DNA of 64,000 nucleotides. Source: JBALVT01 sp045110675 (GTDB lineage: Bacteria > Pseudomonadota > Gammaproteobacteria > Pseudomonadales > Halieaceae). The notes under the pieces are model-generated. The model was not told where the DNA came from. It saw only the letters and a list, made by a program, of their open reading frames with translations, and did not search any database. The position numbers and the translations under genes were made by a program. This document shows, one piece after another, positions 62,975-64,000 of the stretch. The stretch lies in NCBI GenBank assembly GCA_045110675.1, contig JBGCGJ010000009.1:186001-250000 (forward strand), given 5' to 3'. Position 1 is the first letter of the stretch, and every line of letters begins with the position of its first letter.

Positions 62975-64000
62975 TCAGGCCGCGCGGTAATTCGCTTTAC
63001 CAGGAACGTAGGTCGCAACGCGTGATGCTTCAATAGAATAAACGCAAAAGTCAGTAATATGCTGCTGACTCGAAGCCTCATCCAGTAGCCCACACACTTT
63101 TTCTGCGGTATCGCTGTGAGTCACACAGCGCAACATCGCGTACTCATCACTAATCGCTGCACCGGCTAGATGTTCGTCTATATGCAAATCACTAAATCGC
63201 GCATGATTAAAATTTAGCCCGGGAGCGCCCGAGTCCAACATCATATTGATTAGAGCGGAAGAATCTTCGCGATGACAAATCACCGACAGGCAAACCTGAT
63301 TATTCAATTGCACAACAGGTGAAACATTACCAAGACCTGTCGCTCGGCCACTCCCTTTTACATTAACCACCGTGCCATCTCGCCAATGGCTGTGTCCGGC
63401 AATATGATCGATAGCACTGATAACCTGTTGCATGCTCGCCTCGTGATGGTGATGTGAGGTTCGACTTTGCAAATTGAACATGCCTTTGGCCACTGGTACA
63501 CGGTACATGAAGCCACGGGCCGGCAGATGCAGATTTCCCGCTTCCGCCATAGCATCAAATATTGTGTCAGCGTCCTCTTCTTCGGCGATAACAAGCAGTA
63601 CTTCCTGCTCGTGTTCCTTGGTAATTCGAAGCCAGCCCAGGCGATCGCGCAAGCCGCGGCCCTCACTGTAATAAACAATGGGCCCATGAGCGCCTGCATT
63701 AATCGCCGCCTTGCAAACACGATCAGAATCTTGATGTCCGACAATGCAATAGATAGCGCTCAGGTTTTCGTTGAGCGTAGCTACGTTACTTTCCTCCGAC
63801 ATCAATCGCTCGACCTGCCAAGCATTAAAATTTTCACCAAAATAGGCATGTGCACAGGGTGAGGAAAAAATTGCACCGGTGGATTGTTTGTCTAGTTTCG
63901 CACTTTGAATAATCGTGTGTTCGATAGTATCTACTTCATGGGTAGGTGCTAACAGTTGCAAAGCAACCTTTTGTGGACTGATAGGAGGCACCCATCGCTT
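62975..64000 (-). CDS. Repeated PII-like domain protein, 5' end outside window
   Basis: The minus strand stays open to the right edge. Two full PII-like modules are visible (numbered from the GTG at 63991): about 77-168 and about 232-325. Both have the pattern CLSVICHREDSSALINMM or LSAIYCIVGHQDSDRVCKA, followed by an AINAGAHGP / MLDSGAPGL turn. Residues 1-60 resemble the second half of a third module, and frame codons upstream of 63991 (K-R-W) continue that match, so the start probably lies outside. PII-family proteins sense energy/nitrogen or bind nucleotides; the role here is unknown. Confidence 0.75.
   Translation of the reverse strand, partial: KRWVPPISPQKVALQLLAPTHEVDTIEHTIIQSAKLDKQSTGAIFSSPCAHAYFGENFNAWQVERLMSEESNVATLNENLSAIYCIVGHQDSDRVCKAAINAGAHGPIVYYSEGRGLRDRLGWLRITKEHEQEVLLVIAEEEDADTIFDAMAEAGNLHLPARGFMYRVPVAKGMFNLQSRTSHHHHEASMQQVISAIDHIAGHSHWRDGTVVNVKGSGRATGLGNVSPVVQLNNQVCLSVICHREDSSALINMMLDSGAPGLNFNHARFSDLHIDEHLAGAAISDEYAMLRCVTHSDTAEKVCGLLDEASSQQHITDFCVYSIEASRVATYVPGKANYRAA

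Noticed and set aside
1..64000. CRISPR array or toxin-antitoxin pair
   Set aside because: No regular repeat-spacer pattern was seen anywhere; no small pair with toxin/antitoxin motifs was found.

Overview
The window looks like chromosome of a marine-type gammaproteobacterium. The placement near Cellvibrionales/Halieaceae is an inference from gene order and gene families, because no rRNA or marker comparison was possible. Supporting blocks are rng-maf-mreDCB, gatCAB followed by a PA4642-family gene, hemA-prfA-prmC-moeB, and TPR lipoprotein-lolB-ispE-tRNA-Gln-prs-rplY-pth-ychF. Two large TonB-dependent receptors, each near an amidohydrolase, fit an aquatic heterotroph.

Bases 1-28,951 are almost entirely core genome. 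They run: a YhdP/AsmA-like protein cut by the left edge, RNase G, Maf, MreDCB (leftward), GatCAB, a PA4642-family protein, an Smr nuclease, a CWC-type protein overlapping a CysZ-like permease, an RhlB-like helicase, DoxX, a MATE exporter, MoeB/PrmC/PrfA/HemA (leftward), the lolB-ispE-prs-rplY-pth-ychF block, a GST-like protein and tRNA-Met(CAT).

Accessory DNA begins directly at the 3' end of tRNA-Met. An IS6-family element (28,982-29,795) carries a transposase broken by an in-frame insertion and amber codon. A second, badly deleted IS6-type remnant in the same orientation lies at 33,242-33,452. Between them are a secreted protein of unknown function, a GDSL esterase with a PEP-CTERM-like tail and a shattered LLM flavin oxidoreductase. 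Beyond them (33.4-39.5 kb) is a divergent locus: NagZ-like hexosaminidase and lipoprotein metallophosphoesterase on one side, VanZ-like protein, AmpG-like permease and a cytoplasmic serine hydrolase on the other. I read this as a self-contained muropeptide salvage locus.

From 39.5 to 64 kb the window is a mosaic: exported catalase-peroxidase, TonB receptor, a two-TM unknown and an amidohydrolase; then an iron-sulfur photolyase, a DUF2452 protein, a DUF523-DUF1722 protein and an MscS channel; a decayed CorA; an MsrQ/YedZ-like membrane protein that has lost its heme histidines; an Asp/Asn hydroxylase translationally coupled to a propeller-like protein and facing a TPR-sulfotransferase; and a second TonB receptor with a secreted amidohydrolase. 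At the right edge is an unusual protein built from repeated PII-like modules, which appears to continue beyond the window.

The observations I consider most worth checking are the apparent AUC start codon of mreC, the muropeptide salvage locus, the PII-repeat protein, the heme-ligand-less MsrQ-like protein and the hydroxylase/propeller/sulfotransferase locus.
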